Source: an uncultured Ruminococcus sp. (lineage in GTDB: Bacteria > Bacillota > Clostridia > Oscillospirales > Ruminococcaceae). Taken from it: a DNA stretch of 8,111 nt. The first letter of the stretch is position 1. Every line of letters starts with the position of its first letter. This document shows, in pieces, positions 1 through 6,854 of this stretch. A model generated the notes under the pieces. That model did no database searches, was not told the origin of the DNA, and saw only the letters and a program-made list of their open reading frames with translations. The position numbers were made by a program, and so were the translations under genes. The stretch spans positions 1 to 8,111 of the forward strand of contig CACYBC010000122.1 of NCBI GenBank assembly GCA_902772615.1, given 5' to 3'.

Positions 1-651
1 ATCCGCCACCGGGGCGAAATCCACATTAAAGCCGTATTCCTTCAGGTAGGAACCGATGTAGGCACCGGCGTCGTAGGCCTTTGCGGTGTCCCCGGTGTCT
101 CCTATGCTACCCATGGTGCCGACTTTCCTTACACCGAAGTTGCCGTTGTTGGCGATGCGCGCGACTCCGCCTCCCTCCTCATCAACTGCATACAGAAGCG
201 GTATCGTTGAGACTCCGGACAGGTCTTCCATGAGCCGGGCCAGTTCTGCAGGCCCCTTGAGGTTCCCGCCGAAAAGGACGATGCCACCGCACGGGTAATG
301 CATGAGAGTCTGCTTCATCTCATCGGTCGCTTCCTTGACGCCGAACTCCGTTATGTCCTCTACCTGCTCCTGCTTCTGCTCCGAAAAAAGATGCTCCGGT
401 CTGATCATGAACAGCTGGCAGACCTTCTCCTCAGTCGTCATTCCGGCCAGTATCTTCTCCGCCGGCGTGGGATCCGCCGGAGGTTCCGGCTCATCTCCGC
501 CGTCATCATCCGGTCCGGGCACGGGTTCAGGATCAGGTCCGGGTCCCGGCTGAGGGTCCGGAACAGGCTCGGTCTTCCTGCCGCAGGATGTGAGCGTCAT
601 GCCGGCAAGAAACATGATGAGCATAAGTATGGAGATGAATTTAAGTCTCAT
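1..651 (-). CDS. GH3 family beta-N-acetylhexosaminidase-like lipoprotein, C-terminal part outside window
   Basis: The visible 217 codons begin at an ATG (649-651) with an AAGGGA-like ribosome binding site 10 bases upstream and remain open to the left edge. Residues 1-23 form a lipoprotein signal peptide: a short basic start (MRLK), a hydrophobic core and the lipobox LTSC, so Cys23 should be lipidated and the protein anchored outside the membrane. Residues about 30-62 are a Pro/Asp/Gly/Glu-rich spacer. The GH3 N-terminal barrel starts near residue 64 (ILAGMTTEEKVCQLFMI) and continues with GGIVLFGGNL (122-131), the DEEGG..R substrate-binding motif (157-165; family form D-x-E-G-G-x-v-x-R) and GFNVDFAPVAD (207-217). 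This order of motifs fits the NagZ-like branch of GH3, which removes terminal beta-N-acetylglucosamine from cell-wall or glycan fragments. The catalytic His loop and the nucleophile Asp lie beyond the window, so activity and exact substrate cannot be judged. Confidence 0.88.
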   Translation of the reverse strand, partial: MRLKFISILMLIMFLAGMTLTSCGRKTEPVPDPQPGPGPDPEPVPGPDDDGGDEPEPPADPTPAEKILAGMTTEEKVCQLFMIRPEHLFSEQKQEQVEDITEFGVKEATDEMKQTLMHYPCGGIVLFGGNLKGPAELARLMEDLSGVSTIPLLYAVDEEGGGVARIANNGNFGVRKVGTMGSIGDTGDTAKAYDAGAYIGSYLKEYGFNVDFAPVAD

Positions 652-747
652 GATGAGGATTCCCTTCGTTCCGTCCCGTTTTTCTGCCTGACCCGCGCAG
701 CGCATAGTCCGGCACGTAGGACCTGTACTTCATAAGATATTACCACA

Positions 748-775
748 ATTATATGACATACATATAAATAAGAAA
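748..775 (-). promoter_or_regulatory. Predicted promoter of the GH3 lipoprotein gene
   Basis: Read on the minus strand, a perfect TATAAT -10 box (748-753) is preceded after 16 bases by TTTCTT (770-775), a weak -35 match. The surrounding 735-780 stretch is distinctly AT-rich compared with the genes. The transcript would start near 741, giving a leader of about 90 bases before the ATG at 651. No terminator is visible between the MATE gene stop (826) and this promoter, so read-through from the MATE gene is also possible. The remaining bases between the two genes show nothing else recognisable. Confidence 0.5.
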
Positions 776-825
776 CTGAGACACGACAGCTATTGGTTAT
801 GTATCAGTTCTTCTTTTATCGTTTT

Positions 826-2187
826 TCAGCCTGCTTCCCTGTCCGGAATGCCTCCCGTCCTTTCAGGAGACTTCTGCCAGTATTTCTTCTCCCACTGGAA
901 CGCGTTCATGAGCCCGCGGAACCATTCCTCGGAGGACTGTCCTATCCACAGTCCGACTATGCCCAGTCCCCATGGTATGGTGCACATGTATCCGAACCCC
1001 ACATTTATCAGCCAGATCGAGAAGAAGTTTATGATCATCGGGCGGAACACGTAGCCCGCGCTCTTGAGGCCGAACGAGAAGGAGTGGTTGAGGCTCCTCG
1101 CGGCGCCTGTGATTATGTCTATGGTCAGCAGCACCTTCGAGATGCGCAGGATCTCAGCTGACGAGGTGAACAGTCCCACCAGACTGTCCGCGAAGGCGCG
1201 GCACAGCAGGCAACCCGGCACGTCGAAGCACAACGCCAGGAGATATGACTTCCGTATGAGCTTATAGGCCTCGTCTTCTTTCCCTGCTCCTATCAGGTGC
1301 CCGCTCAGTATCTGCGCGGCCCTTCCTATCGAAACGCCGAACTGGTTCGGGTACTCGCTTATGGTCTGCACGTATACCTTGGCCGACAGCACCTCGAGAG
1401 GAAGCCCCGTTATGAACCTGGTGGTCAGCATCTGCGCAATGATGAAGCACACTCTCTCCATGGTGCTCATGACGCCGACGCCCAGCAGTCTTCCCGCAAG
1501 TTTCCCGTCGATCCGGAAGAGATCCCCGGCTCTCTGCCCCCATTTCTGCGGGATGAACACTATGAGCAGCATCACCGTGCTGAGGATCTCCGAGACGAGC
1601 CTCATCACGGCTATGCCTTTCACTCCGGCGATGCCGAGTTTTCCGTTCAGCACCATGGATGAGCCGATGAAATTGATCACGTTCGAGATGACGACTATGA
1701 CTGTCGGTATCAGAGCGCTGCCGTGGCAGCGAAAATGCGTCGAGAGCATGGTGCCTAGGAACTGGAACAGACAGGAAGCCCCGACTATCCTCAGATAAGT
1801 CGCTCCGTCCGCGTGCAGTTCCGGAGAAAGTCCCATGAACGACACCAGTCCGTCAGAGAAGATGACTGTCAGCGAGCTGCATACCACTCCAAAGAGAGCC
1901 GCCAGCGTGAGGCTGTTCATCATGATCCTGCTGCCTTCCCGCTTGTCTCCCGCGCCGATAGCCTGGTTCTCTATGATACCCACTCCCGCGGACATCATGA
2001 CCGACACCAGAAGCACCACGTTCAGTATCTGGTTCGTGACCCCGACCGCTGCCGACGCGCTGTCCGACACCCTGCTTAGGGTGAATGTGTTCACCGTGCC
2101 CATGAGGGTTCGCAGCACGTCCTCGATGAGGATCGGGACCGATATCCTGAGTATGTCCTTGACCTTATAGCCTGTATCCATATGCAA
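826..2187 (-). CDS. MATE family multidrug/cation antiporter
   Basis: An inner-membrane protein of 453 residues, the usual MATE length, predicted to export toxic organic compounds or metabolites in exchange for Na+ or H+. It begins with the amphipathic stretch and PILIEDVLRTLMG of the first helix, has about twelve hydrophobic segments, and ends in WFRGLMNAFQWEKKYWQK, a typical MATE tail after the last helix. The two-fold internal repeat of the family is visible: QAIGAGDKREG (75-85) in the first half matches HLIGAGKEDEA (297-307) in the second. The substrate cannot be read from the sequence. The first codon is uncertain. TTG (2185-2187) has AGGTGA about 10 bases upstream, while ATG (2179-2181), two codons later, lies further from it than is usual. 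I prefer TTG; only two residues differ. It has its own promoter and follows a strong terminator, so it is not part of the glycosidase operon. Confidence 0.93.
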   Translation of the reverse strand: MHMDTGYKVKDILRISVPILIEDVLRTLMGTVNTFTLSRVSDSASAAVGVTNQILNVVLLVSVMMSAGVGIIENQAIGAGDKREGSRIMMNSLTLAALFGVVCSSLTVIFSDGLVSFMGLSPELHADGATYLRIVGASCLFQFLGTMLSTHFRCHGSALIPTVIVVISNVINFIGSSMVLNGKLGIAGVKGIAVMRLVSEILSTVMLLIVFIPQKWGQRAGDLFRIDGKLAGRLLGVGVMSTMERVCFIIAQMLTTRFITGLPLEVLSAKVYVQTISEYPNQFGVSIGRAAQILSGHLIGAGKEDEAYKLIRKSYLLALCFDVPGCLLCRAFADSLVGLFTSSAEILRISKVLLTIDIITGAARSLNHSFSFGLKSAGYVFRPMIINFFSIWLINVGFGYMCTIPWGLGIVGLWIGQSSEEWFRGLMNAFQWEKKYWQKSPERTGGIPDREAG

Positions 2188-2247
2188 AACAGGACTCTCA
2201 CCTGCTCCGCCCCGAGGCGGCGGAATATATGTCTTCTTCTTATCTAT

Positions 2248-2276
2248 ACTATATCAGTTTCATGCTCTCAGGTCAT
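2248..2276 (-). promoter_or_regulatory. Predicted promoter of the MATE gene (extended -10)
   Basis: On the minus strand TATAGT (2248-2253) is preceded by TGA, giving the extended -10 form TGnTATAGT. ATGACC (2271-2276) lies 17 bases further upstream as a weak -35 box. A small GC-rich hairpin (CCGCC, loop TCGG, GGCGG) follows in the leader, just before the ribosome binding site. The promoter lies downstream of the 2305-2345 terminator, as expected for an independently transcribed gene. Confidence 0.5.
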
Positions 2277-2304
2277 CCTGCGCATGAGATACTGCCGCAG
2301 CGCT

Positions 2305-2345
2305 CAAAAAAAGACAGCGGAAGCCTATGCCCTGCCGCTGTCTTT
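2305..2345 (-). terminator. Rho-independent terminator ending the glycosidase operon
   Basis: A perfect 11-base-pair stem (2335-2345 with 2310-2320) with a 14-base loop is followed on the minus strand by a run of seven T (2306-2312, partly in the stem). It lies 14 bases after the stop of the nucleotidase remnant. It would therefore end transcripts from the GH43-GH36 operon, and was presumably the original terminator of the lost nucleotidase gene. On the plus strand only three T follow the stem, so it is directional. Confidence 0.9.
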
Positions 2346-2359
2346 AAGCCGTTTTCTTT

Positions 2360-2593
2360 TCAGTCTTCCACGATGGTGATGCGGCCTTCGCCGTACGGAT
2401 CGCCGTACTCTGCTCCTATCTCGCCGCCGAATGTCTCTGTGATGCAGTCGATCAGCACCTGGCTGTCCAGCCCGCCGTTCTCGATGATCACCTTCGCGCC
2501 GTCAAATGCCGTGAATCCGTCTTCGTTGCTGAGAAGCGTGTAGTCGACCCTGTACAGTTTCTGCGGATCTATCGGCTGGCCGCTCCGTTCAGT
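2360..2593 (-). pseudogene. Remnant: C-terminal end of a 5'-nucleotidase / cyclic phosphodiesterase family protein
   Basis: The 78 codons directly after the GH36 stop stay open in the same frame and end in TGA at 2360-2362. They read like the end of the 5'-nucleotidase C-terminal domain. The first recognisable motif is QPIDPQKLYRVDY (family form GkplDpdktYrVa), then GFTAFDGAKVI, then LDSQVLIDCITE, and finally EYGDPYGEGRITIVED, a typical closing segment. The stretch has no in-frame ATG and no ribosome binding site, and the metallophosphatase domain and most of the C-terminal domain (together several hundred residues in intact members) are absent. It is therefore a truncated gene end. The family is normally a secreted enzyme that hydrolyses nucleotides or 2',3'-cyclic nucleotides. 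No stop codon or frameshift breaks the remnant, so the truncation is recent, the piece is under selection, or it is simply short. The assignment rests on remembered motif patterns rather than an alignment. Confidence 0.72.
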
Positions 2594-4660
2594 TCAGTCT
2601 CTGATGATATGGAAGGCGGAAGCTTCGAAATCCGATGCCGGTCTTACGGTGAGGACGCCGTCCGAGAATGCGTACTCAACGCCCTGCGAGCAGACCGCAT
2701 CCGCTATCCTTCCATCTCCCGTAAAGACTTCTATGGTCTCGGGCGCTTCTCCCCCGAACGTGTGCACCGTCACCAGCGCTTCCCCTTCGTTCTCCCTGAC
2801 GACCGTCTGCCAGCCCCTGAGGTCGGAGTATGAGGTGACGCCCATCTGGACGACTCTGGAATCCCCGTGCGAGATGATGTGGCGCACGCTCCTGTAGAAT
2901 TCGATGTCCCTGTCGATGACCTCCCACTGTTCATCGCTCAGGTCGGTCACGTCTCCGGAAAGGCACATGGCCCCGAGATACGTGCTCACCAGCGAGTAAT
3001 GGATACGCCTGAGGCTGTCATCCTTCCTTATGACCGCCCAGATCTGGGACTGCATCGGAAGTATGAGCCTGTGCAGGTTCGCGGCTATCACCGGTATGGT
3101 GACGCACTCGTGTGCATCCGAGAAGGACGCCATGTCGAACAGCGCCATGAGCGACGGCTCCAGGCGGTGCCCGCCTGAGGCGCAGTTCTCCATCACGATG
3201 CCGGGAACCCTCTCCCTTATCCTGCGGAAGAAGTCTCTGCTGCACTCCACGGACTGCCTGAGTCCTTCTCCCAAAGACTCAGCTCCGTCCACTCCGGTGC
3301 CGATCGATTCGTTGTAGTCGTTCTTTATGTACCCGAAGCCGTAGTCCCTGAGCTGGCCTATGACCTTCTCATCGAGATAGTCGTTGACCTCTTTCTTTCT
3401 CATGTCCAGGAACCTGCGGGTGCCGGTGTCTATGACATATCCGTTTCTGGTATGCAGCATGTCCCCGCGGTCATGCATGCGGGACTTCGACCCGCAGGTC
3501 TCCGACTCGAACCAGAGTCCCGGTACCATGCCCGCCTCACGTATCATGTCAGCCGCGGCCTTTATTCCGTCCGGGAACAGTATGTCAGAGGGCACCCAGT
3601 CCCCTCCTGTCTGATGCCAGGGATTCTGCTCGTCCTTGTACCATCCGGCATCTATGACTAGGTATTCCATACCCTTGCCACGAAGCGCATCAACTATGCC
3701 CCTGAGATTGCCGTAGCTGGGTTCTCCCCAGGTGGTGCAGTACTCGTTGAACATCACGGGAGGAAGCGTCAGACGCTTCGGTCTGTTCTTCTCATGGATA
3801 TCCAACAGACGCTGGGATGCCTTCTCCGCGCCGCCCTTTACGGCAGTAACATACATGGAGGGCGTACGGAACGTCTCTCCGGGCTTCAGTTCCTTAGCCC
3901 AGTGACCAAAGTCGAAGTCGGCTATGCCTGCGGTCACCGCAAGCCCGTAATCCTTTCTTCTGGCTTCTATCTGCCATGACGCCGGCGCTTCCAGCTGGAC
4001 CGCCCAGGTCACGTCCCTGACCCTGTCGTGCACGGCCATGAACGGGAAGTGATTCCTCACGGGGAGAGATCCCCGCTGTCCTATCCTCTTTACTCTGTAG
4101 CCCTGTATTGCCCAGCTGGTCTCGAGGCTGAGCTGCTCAACGGTCTCGGTGACCATGGCTCCCTCAGCGCTCCAGTTCGATGTCGCGGTGGTTATCTCCA
4201 TGGTGTCCGGAGCCTCTCCGCCGTCGTAGGGAGTGAGTCCGCCTATGTTTCCGCTGGATATCATCTCCAGCGTGAATCCCTCGTCTCCGGTGTTTCTGAC
4301 CGCGGTCCAGCACTCCGCCGCCCTGAGGTCGCCGCGGAAGATCATGTGATGTTCCGCTTCCTTCTTCCCCTCACTGTCCCGGAAGCAGGTGATTATCTCG
4401 TCGCCCTCGGCGTACTGGCGCACGAACCTGAGCGAGAAGGTCGATGCCGAGCCGCACATGGTGTTGCCCGCGCCGTAGTCGGAAGGAAGACAGTCTCCCC
4501 GCACATACAGTTCGATCAGAGGCGCCGCGTCGCATTTTTTATCCTTAAGCAGATGCTCCGTGTCCTTTGGGACGAGGGTGAATCCCACCATCCCCTTTTC
4601 GTCCTTCTCGTATATCAGAAGCATGTCGCCCCTGACATATCTGGATATCTCAGTCTTCAT
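2594..4660 (-). CDS. GH36 alpha-galactosidase-type glycosidase
   Basis: A 688-residue cytoplasmic glycosidase (no signal peptide) with the architecture and length of GH36: an N-terminal beta-sandwich (about 1-290), a TIM barrel (about 298-600) and a small C-terminal beta domain. Barrel landmarks are PPVMFNEYCTTW (300-311), IDAGW (336-340), GDW (353-355), FPDGIK (362-367), GLWFESE (381-387), GYIKNDYN (443-450) with Asp448 as the expected nucleophile, ENCASGGHR (491-499), and SD (514-515) with Asp515 as the expected acid/base. Members of the family release terminal alpha-galactose from raffinose-type sugars, galactomannan fragments or glycans. Some GH36 enzymes instead take alpha-N-acetylgalactosamine. 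The nucleophile motif here is K-N-D-Y-N, where many characterised alpha-galactosidases have K-W-D-x-N, so the exact substrate is open. The ATG at 4658-4660 has AAAGGA 13 bases upstream, a long spacing. Only 47 bases separate it from the GH43 stop, so both are probably one operon. Confidence 0.87.
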   Translation of the reverse strand: MKTEISRYVRGDMLLIYEKDEKGMVGFTLVPKDTEHLLKDKKCDAAPLIELYVRGDCLPSDYGAGNTMCGSASTFSLRFVRQYAEGDEIITCFRDSEGKKEAEHHMIFRGDLRAAECWTAVRNTGDEGFTLEMISSGNIGGLTPYDGGEAPDTMEITTATSNWSAEGAMVTETVEQLSLETSWAIQGYRVKRIGQRGSLPVRNHFPFMAVHDRVRDVTWAVQLEAPASWQIEARRKDYGLAVTAGIADFDFGHWAKELKPGETFRTPSMYVTAVKGGAEKASQRLLDIHEKNRPKRLTLPPVMFNEYCTTWGEPSYGNLRGIVDALRGKGMEYLVIDAGWYKDEQNPWHQTGGDWVPSDILFPDGIKAAADMIREAGMVPGLWFESETCGSKSRMHDRGDMLHTRNGYVIDTGTRRFLDMRKKEVNDYLDEKVIGQLRDYGFGYIKNDYNESIGTGVDGAESLGEGLRQSVECSRDFFRRIRERVPGIVMENCASGGHRLEPSLMALFDMASFSDAHECVTIPVIAANLHRLILPMQSQIWAVIRKDDSLRRIHYSLVSTYLGAMCLSGDVTDLSDEQWEVIDRDIEFYRSVRHIISHGDSRVVQMGVTSYSDLRGWQTVVRENEGEALVTVHTFGGEAPETIEVFTGDGRIADAVCSQGVEYAFSDGVLTVRPASDFEASAFHIIRD

Positions 4661-4707
4661 GATGTAACACCGGTCCTTTGTTTATTGTCCGCGTTTTCGC
4701 TTTCACG

Positions 4708-6588
4708 TTATCTGACGCTGATGACGCACTCAACGTTCCTGAACTCTTCCTTCAGGTCTCTCTCCTCGGTGACCTCAAGATCCGGAAGTCCGTTCGCCTT
4801 CCAGTGCACGCGTCTGACCGCAGGTCTGCGTCCCAGCGGTCTGCCGTTCCCATGCGGCACCGCATGGAACACGATGAGATCGTCTCCCGTCTCGGGATCC
4901 TTTATGAAACTGTTGTGTCCGGGTCCGAACATTCCCGGCACCGATTCCTTGGTCATGAACGGCCAGGGATACCACTTCCATACACCGGGATCCATCAGGT
5001 CGTCGCCTGCCTTTGCCCGCAGGAAGCCCAGGGTGTACAGGTCCGCCATTCCGGTGGAAGAGCCCGAGACGCTTATGAACAGGTCGTCGCCTCTCCTGAG
5101 CAGATACGGTCCCTCCTCGACTTCCGTCTGGCAGCGGTCCCATCCGTATATCGGCCGCAGCACGCACTGAGGCTCGCTCAGCAGCTGCCAGGGTCTGTCG
5201 GGATCTATTATCGCGATATACACATCAGCGGGAGCCGGATACAGTTTCCCGTCTATCTTATGGATCTTGCGGTCCGACCACATCACGTAGTGGACACCGT
5301 TGACCTCGAACTCGGTCATGTCCAGACTGATCCCTCCCTCGGTCAGGATCTTTCCGTTGGGCTTGACGCAGAACACGGGAGCCTCCCACGCGCCTGGGTC
5401 CTCTATATCTCCATTGCATCTGAGCACCGCAGCCTGGACCGTGGTCCATTCACCTGGGCAGATCCCCGTAAAGATGTACGGCACGTCGTTTATGATATGT
5501 ATCTCCGCAGCCCATGTTCCGACGTTTCCTCCGTTCTCTCCCTTAACCGTGTAAACGATCTTTGCGGGAGCGGAGAACACGTCCTCCAGTCTGTCCGCCG
5601 CTCTGACGATGATGTCGTTGCTGCCGGAGCTCGTCAGGTAATACCTTCCCCTGTATTCTATGACGCAGGGATCGCTCATCCTTCCGGACACCTCGTTCTC
5701 CAGCCCGTGTACCTCCATCGCGCCTTTGGGTCTGGGCGATGTCTCTATCGGGAAAGGCCAGTGTCTGGTACGGATCCTTCCTCTGACAGTGTATGTTCCG
5801 GGCACCGACGGATCCACCGCTTCCAGGTCATCCCTGTTCCAGTCGACCGGCTTGCTGTGGACAGAACCGTCGCTGTAGAGGCATTCCGCCGCTGGAAGAT
5901 CCTCATACTTCACCGGCCATTCCATGTCAGGCACCCTGACGCCGGTATTCTCCGCGGGCAGGAACCAGGCTCTGAGCCTCGCGCACTCCACCTCCGTGAT
6001 CTCGACAAGACTGCCGGGAATGGCTCCGGGCACATCGCCGGGATCGGCGGCGGAAATGGTCCTCTCCACCTCCTGCGGGCAGAAGACTTCCCTGAGGCTT
6101 CCGGAGACCGCCGCGAACGTTCTGCCGTCCTCCGTCTCCCATTCGACCCGGTATGTTCCGGATGCGCTGTCATAAGCCGCCCTGGGTCTCCTGATCTCCG
6201 ACTCCGAGAGCTTCAGGAATCCGTAAACTTCATATTCGATGAGGTCCACTGTGCGCCATACCATGGCGCAGCCGGTGCTAAGAGGATCAGGGGCGTTCTG
6301 GTTCCTTCTCACTCCCAGCACATAGAAACTATCCGCTCCTCTGAGCAGATAAGGATCTATGAGCGTCTTGGTGGTCCCCTTTATGACTCCGTCGTTAAGG
6401 TCGCATTCCGGGAACAGGATCCCGGTGTTGTTTTTAAGAGGAGTGAATCTCTTCCCATCCTCGCTGACAGCCAGATGCATCGAGTGGTCAAGATCGCACA
6501 GATATCCCGGCTGATCCTTCTGCTGAGGGTAGAGTTCCGGGGGATATATGCCCTCCCCTTTTTTCATGTAGGATAACAGGTACGCCAT
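4708..6588 (-). CDS. GH43-type glycosidase with N-terminal propeller-like module and Ig-like linker
   Basis: A 626-residue protein without signal peptide, first gene of the operon. The ATG (6586-6588) has GGGAGG five bases upstream. Residues about 300-620 form a five-bladed-propeller GH43 catalytic domain: MSDPCVIEYRGRYYLTSS with Asp306 as predicted base, WAAEIH (359-364), SLDMTEFEVNG with Asp423 as predicted pKa-modulating residue, EEGPYLL with Glu492 as predicted acid, and GPGHNSF (555-561). GH43 enzymes release arabinofuranose, xylose or galactose from side chains or ends of plant oligosaccharides. Which one applies here cannot be told. Residues about 220-275 resemble a bacterial Ig-like (Big_4) domain: LYSDGS followed by VDW and PGTYTVRGRI. 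Residues 1-215 look like propeller blades (MHLAVSEDGKRFTPL, LIDPYLLRGADSFYVLGV) but no complete second catalytic set is evident. The protein is therefore longer than a plain GH43 domain. Its partner is the GH36 gene 47 bases downstream. Confidence 0.83.
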   Translation of the reverse strand: MAYLLSYMKKGEGIYPPELYPQQKDQPGYLCDLDHSMHLAVSEDGKRFTPLKNNTGILFPECDLNDGVIKGTTKTLIDPYLLRGADSFYVLGVRRNQNAPDPLSTGCAMVWRTVDLIEYEVYGFLKLSESEIRRPRAAYDSASGTYRVEWETEDGRTFAAVSGSLREVFCPQEVERTISAADPGDVPGAIPGSLVEITEVECARLRAWFLPAENTGVRVPDMEWPVKYEDLPAAECLYSDGSVHSKPVDWNRDDLEAVDPSVPGTYTVRGRIRTRHWPFPIETSPRPKGAMEVHGLENEVSGRMSDPCVIEYRGRYYLTSSGSNDIIVRAADRLEDVFSAPAKIVYTVKGENGGNVGTWAAEIHIINDVPYIFTGICPGEWTTVQAAVLRCNGDIEDPGAWEAPVFCVKPNGKILTEGGISLDMTEFEVNGVHYVMWSDRKIHKIDGKLYPAPADVYIAIIDPDRPWQLLSEPQCVLRPIYGWDRCQTEVEEGPYLLRRGDDLFISVSGSSTGMADLYTLGFLRAKAGDDLMDPGVWKWYPWPFMTKESVPGMFGPGHNSFIKDPETGDDLIVFHAVPHGNGRPLGRRPAVRRVHWKANGLPDLEVTEERDLKEEFRNVECVISVR

Positions 6589-6629
6589 GACAGCCTCCCA
6601 TAAATGTAGCAGGTTTATCTCTTTATATA

Positions 6630-6659
6630 ATCATATTATTTTGCGATCCCATTCATCAA
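6630..6659 (-). promoter_or_regulatory. Predicted promoter of the GH43-GH36 operon
   Basis: On the minus strand TTGATG (6654-6659) and TATGAT (6630-6635) are separated by 18 bases inside an AT-rich patch. Transcription would start near 6622, giving a leader of about 35 bases before the GH43 start. A short inverted repeat, ACCG-GCG-CGGT (6662-6672), lies just upstream of the -35 box, between the two divergent promoters. It could be an operator, but its arms are only four bases. Confidence 0.55.
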
Positions 6660-6690
6660 TCACCGGCGCGGTCTCTTCAATGAAATGATT

Positions 6691-6728
6691 TTTATGCTGT
6701 GCCTTCACAGATGGTATACTGATATCAG
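6691..6728 (+). promoter_or_regulatory. Predicted promoter of the sugar kinase gene with overlapping palindrome
   Basis: TGGTATACT (6712-6720) is an extended -10 element (TGn plus TATACT). A weak -35, TTTATG (6691-6696), lies 18 bases upstream. The perfect 10-base palindrome CTGATATCAG (6719-6728) overlaps the end of the -10 box and the expected start site, a position where a bound repressor would block initiation. A second TATACTG follows at 6732-6738, a direct repeat of 6715-6721. No regulator gene is in the window, so operator function is inference only. Confidence 0.5.
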
Positions 6729-6740
6729 AGATATACTGCC

Positions 6741-6824
6741 GTGCGCCGCCGGAAAAGACGGCTGCGCACATGTTCGGACATCACCGGGGATCCTGAACGG
6801 TGCATGCAGTTTTATCTTGCATGC
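6741..6824 (+). other. Structured 5' leader of the sugar kinase mRNA
   Basis: Two hairpins are visible in the transcribed leader. The first pairs 6741-6751 with 6759-6769 (GTGCGC and GCCG arms, one C/T mismatch, loop GAAAAGA). The second pairs GCATGCA (6802-6808) with TGCATGC (6818-6824) around a nine-base loop and ends 17 bases before the ribosome binding site at 6842. CCGGG (6784-6788) and CCCGG (6831-6835) could close a longer stem around the second hairpin. The stretch is GC-rich in contrast to the AT-rich promoter. It matches no riboswitch class I recognise and no T-run follows, so it is not a canonical attenuator. It may affect mRNA stability or ribosome access, or be chance. Confidence 0.35.
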
Positions 6825-6854
6825 CGGACTCCCGGTCATACGGAGGGAACGACA

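Noticed and set aside
641..733. A 30-residue minus-strand small open frame overlapping the GH3 start
   Set aside because: It has no convincing ribosome binding site, starts only about eight bases after the predicted transcription start, and overlaps the lipoprotein start in another frame.
4028..5170. A 380-codon plus-strand open frame across the GH36 start, the intergenic gap and part of the GH43 gene
   Set aside because: It lies antisense to two well-supported genes, has low-information composition and no start signals or family motifs.
4678..6576. A 632-codon open frame on the plus strand, antisense to the GH43 gene
   Set aside because: It mirrors the GH43 gene almost exactly, its translation shows no recognisable domain and is rich in Arg/His/Ser/Pro as expected from the opposite strand of a GC-biased gene. 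The minus-strand frame has clear GH43 motifs and a good ribosome binding site.
6770..6796. An eight-residue possible leader peptide (ATG to TGA) before the kinase
   Set aside because: There is no ribosome binding site in front of it and no meaningful codon run. It is probably chance.
6741..6854. An upstream in-frame start extending the kinase by 38 residues
   Set aside because: The extra residues are basic, resemble no PfkB protein and come from the structured leader. GTG at 6855 has a well-placed GGAGGG.
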